Of a stretch of 12,780 nucleotides of DNA, positions 10,947 to 12,780 are shown piece by piece (position 1 is the stretch's first letter; every line of letters starts with the position of its first letter). The stretch spans positions 1-12,780 of the forward strand of contig SKXS01000199.1 in NCBI GenBank assembly GCA_007128345.1, written 5' to 3'. This DNA is from Spirochaetia bacterium (GTDB taxonomy: Bacteria; Spirochaetota; Spirochaetia; PWKH01). Under the pieces are notes generated by a model. That model ran no database searches, was not told the DNA's origin, and saw only the letters and a program-made list of their open reading frames with translations. The position numbers were made by a program, and so were the translations under genes.

Positions 10947-12780
10947 AGCTGGAACTCCCGCTCATTAGATTCCGAAGCACATAGGGGAGAATCCCTCCGT
11001 GCGCATAGTATGCAACCTCCACCTCGGTATCGAGGCGGCAGCGCACCTGGAATCGTACGGTTGTTCCTGAAGGATGTACGGCAGTTACATCCAGCACCAT
11101 GCCCGGACGATCAAGCTCTGCTGGTTCCAGAGTAAAGGTTTCCTTTCCCGTCAGGCCCAGCGATTCCCGGTTTTCTCCGTCCATGAAGGTGAGGGGGAGT
11201 ATTCCCATACCCACCAAGTTGCTCCGGTGAATACGTTCAAAGGACTCGGCTAGGACCGCTTTGATGCCCAGCAGGTGAGTTCCCTTGGCTGCCCAGTCAC
11301 GGGATGAACCTGTGCCGTACTCTTTCCCTCCAAGTACGATCAGATTCCTGCCTTCCTTCGCATATGCCTGCGCAGCGTCGTAGACGAACATAATATCACC
11401 ATCCGGAAGCTTTGCCGTATACCCCCCCTCCGCTGGTGCTGCAAGGAGATTCCTGATGCGTATATTGGCGAAGGTGCCGCGTACCAGTACATCATGATTC
11501 CCCCTTCTTGAACCGTAGGAGTTGAATGATTCCGGCGATATGCCGAGGCTCTGGAGGTACTGCCCTGATGGATATTCAGCAGGAATGGTGCCTGCAGGAC
11601 TGATATGATCTGTGGTTACGGAGCTGCCCAGCACTAAAAGCGCATATGCGTCTTTGAAGGGGCTGCATGGCTGCGGCTTAACCAGGAATTCCTGGAAGAA
11701 AGGAGGCTGTATAATGTAGCTTGATGCTGGATCCCAGGTATATGCATCCCCTTCGGGTGCATCCAGTGCCTTCCAGAAGGCATCCCCTTCAAAAACCGAT
11801 GCATAGCAGCGCGCATAGTGTTCGCTGGTGACGCATCGCCTGACTGTCTGATCAATCTCTTCTGCACCAGGCCAAATCTCATCAAGAAACACTTCCCTGC
11901 CGCGCAGGTCCCTTCCCAGAGGTTCTGTGGTGAGGTCTATGTCCATCCGCCCGGCCAGCGCGTATGCCACCACGAGTATGGGACTCATGAGGAACGATCC
12001 TTTGATACGCTGGTGTATACGTCCTTCAAAATTCCTGTTTCCGGAAATTGCTGATGTGAGAACCAACTCATGTGCCTTTTGAGCTGCCTCAACAGCAGCG
12101 TGCAGGGGACCGGAATTCCCAATACAGGTCACGCATCCGAAGGCAGTGATGTGGAATCCAAGATCCTCCAGTGAAGAGAGAAGTCCTGAATCCTTTAGAT
12201 AGTCCTCAACTGCCCGGGAACCGGGGGCCAGTGAGGTCTTTACCCATGCCGGAACGGTCAGCCCCAGCTTCACCGCGTTCCTGGCCAGCAGTCCTGCGCC
12301 GATCATCACAGCCGGATTAGATGTATTGGTGCATGAGGTAATTGAAGCGATTGCCAAAGATCCGTCGTGCAGGGCAACCTCCGTGCCGTCCAGGACAACC
12401 GATACCGTGCGTTTTGGGTCTGCGTCCTTCGGTCTGATGCGCTCCAGCGCAGGCCTGATCTGGTCAAGGGTGAGCCGGTCCTGGGGACGTGACGGGCCTG
12501 CTACTGACGGTCTGACGCTTGTCATATCGAGTTCAAGCACCCTGCTGTATACAGGCTGCTCATCCTCGTGATAGAACAATCCGTTGGCCTTGCAATAGAG
12601 CTCGGTACGCTCGGCTGCTTCGTACCGCCCGGTGAAGCGGAGAAACTCCAGGGTGACATCATCAACGGGAAAGAACCCCATGGTTGCACCGTACTCAGGG
12701 CTCATATTTGCTATGGTTGCCCGATCAGGAAGACTCATCCCGCGCAGCCCAGGACCAAAAAATTCGACGAATGCACCAAC
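10945..12780 (-). CDS. acnA: Aconitate hydratase A, partial (N-terminus off window)
   Basis: 611 residues are visible; the frame stays open to the right edge and the first visible residues, VGAFVEFFGPGLRGMSLPDR, match the interior of AcnA/IRP1, so roughly the first 280 residues are missing. Known: aconitase interconverts citrate and isocitrate in the TCA cycle with a 4Fe-4S cluster. The three cluster cysteines are present: C150 in SITSCTNTSNP, and C216 and C219 in FGCVTCIGNSGPL (numbers within the visible part). The swivel domain has SSVTTDHISPAG, YGSRRGNHDVLVRGTFANIRIRN and KEYGTGSSRDWAAKG with the substrate-binding Ser/Arg, then ESFERIHRSNLVGMG. The family's usual GATCGFFP is GATMGFFP here; that Cys is not a cluster ligand. 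The protein should be an active cytosolic enzyme. Confidence 0.95.
   Translation of the reverse strand, partial: VGAFVEFFGPGLRGMSLPDRATIANMSPEYGATMGFFPVDDVTLEFLRFTGRYEAAERTELYCKANGLFYHEDEQPVYSRVLELDMTSVRPSVAGPSRPQDRLTLDQIRPALERIRPKDADPKRTVSVVLDGTEVALHDGSLAIASITSCTNTSNPAVMIGAGLLARNAVKLGLTVPAWVKTSLAPGSRAVEDYLKDSGLLSSLEDLGFHITAFGCVTCIGNSGPLHAAVEAAQKAHELVLTSAISGNRNFEGRIHQRIKGSFLMSPILVVAYALAGRMDIDLTTEPLGRDLRGREVFLDEIWPGAEEIDQTVRRCVTSEHYARCYASVFEGDAFWKALDAPEGDAYTWDPASSYIIQPPFFQEFLVKPQPCSPFKDAYALLVLGSSVTTDHISPAGTIPAEYPSGQYLQSLGISPESFNSYGSRRGNHDVLVRGTFANIRIRNLLAAPAEGGYTAKLPDGDIMFVYDAAQAYAKEGRNLIVLGGKEYGTGSSRDWAAKGTHLLGIKAVLAESFERIHRSNLVGMGILPLTFMDGENRESLGLTGKETFTLEPAELDRPGMVLDVTAVHPSGTTVRFQVRCRLDTEVEVAYYAHGGILPYVLRNLMSGSSS

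Noticed and set aside
1..12780. CRISPR array, tRNA, rRNA, insertion sequence or phage genes
   Set aside because: I saw no regularly spaced repeats, no cloverleaf-like sequence, and no transposase or integrase motifs in any frame examined.

Overview
The window reads as ordinary chromosomal sequence of a free-living bacterium, with GC in the mid-50s by eye (not computed). Genes are tightly packed, mostly short transcription units on alternating strands. Two lipoproteins with relaxed lipoboxes, one ending in a 'YYWYLDGE'-type Ig-like segment, and a mix of lipid-related membrane enzymes, an aconitase and a PHP phosphatase make me lean towards a spirochaete (Spirochaetota). That assignment is an inference from style, not proof. 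I see no rRNA, tRNA, CRISPR array, transposase, integrase or phage gene.

Layout, left to right. (1) 1-1827, minus: a large GHKL (Hsp90/MutL/MORC-type) ATPase running off the left edge, with an Ig-like segment near its C-terminus. (2) 1985-2437, plus: a small putative lipoprotein, divergent from it. (3) 2525-3202, plus: a PlsY-like acyltransferase with altered motifs, tail to tail with (4) 3199-3996, minus: a CTP-dependent diacylglycerol/polyprenol kinase-type membrane protein. (5) 4138-5490, plus: an MFS transporter of the monocarboxylate/oxalate-formate type. (6) 5573-6016, plus: a four-helix membrane protein of unknown function. (7) 6123-7523, minus: a B12-binding-type radical SAM enzyme, divergent from (8) 7645-8493, plus: a histidinol-phosphatase-type PHP hydrolase, tail to tail with (9) 8490-8960, minus: an isoprenylcysteine methyltransferase-type membrane protein. 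(10) 9123-10130, plus: a 335-residue lipoprotein. (11) 10369-10587 and (12) 10568-10894, plus: a two-gene operon of a small two-helix membrane protein and a YbjQ-family protein. (13) 10945-12780, minus: aconitase A, whose N-terminus is beyond the right edge.

There is no single obvious pathway. Lipid or envelope chemistry recurs (PlsY-like acyltransferase, CTP-dependent lipid kinase-like protein, methyltransferase, lipoproteins), and acnA is a TCA-cycle enzyme. The most distinctive signal is regulatory. For five genes (starts at 1985, 4138, 7523, 7645 and 8960) a sigma70-like -10 hexamer ends only 6 to 9 bases before the start codon and there is no clear Shine-Dalgarno sequence, as expected for leaderless or nearly leaderless mRNAs. 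The other genes in the window have good Shine-Dalgarno sequences. Other notable points are two convergent gene pairs whose stop codons share a 4-bp palindrome, a four-tract G-quadruplex motif in a divergent intergenic region, and an inverted repeat placed over a -35 box. No intergenic stretch exceeds about 240 bases. I do not see a convincing new multi-gene system; the Ig-containing GHKL ATPase and the leaderless-start pattern are the best leads.
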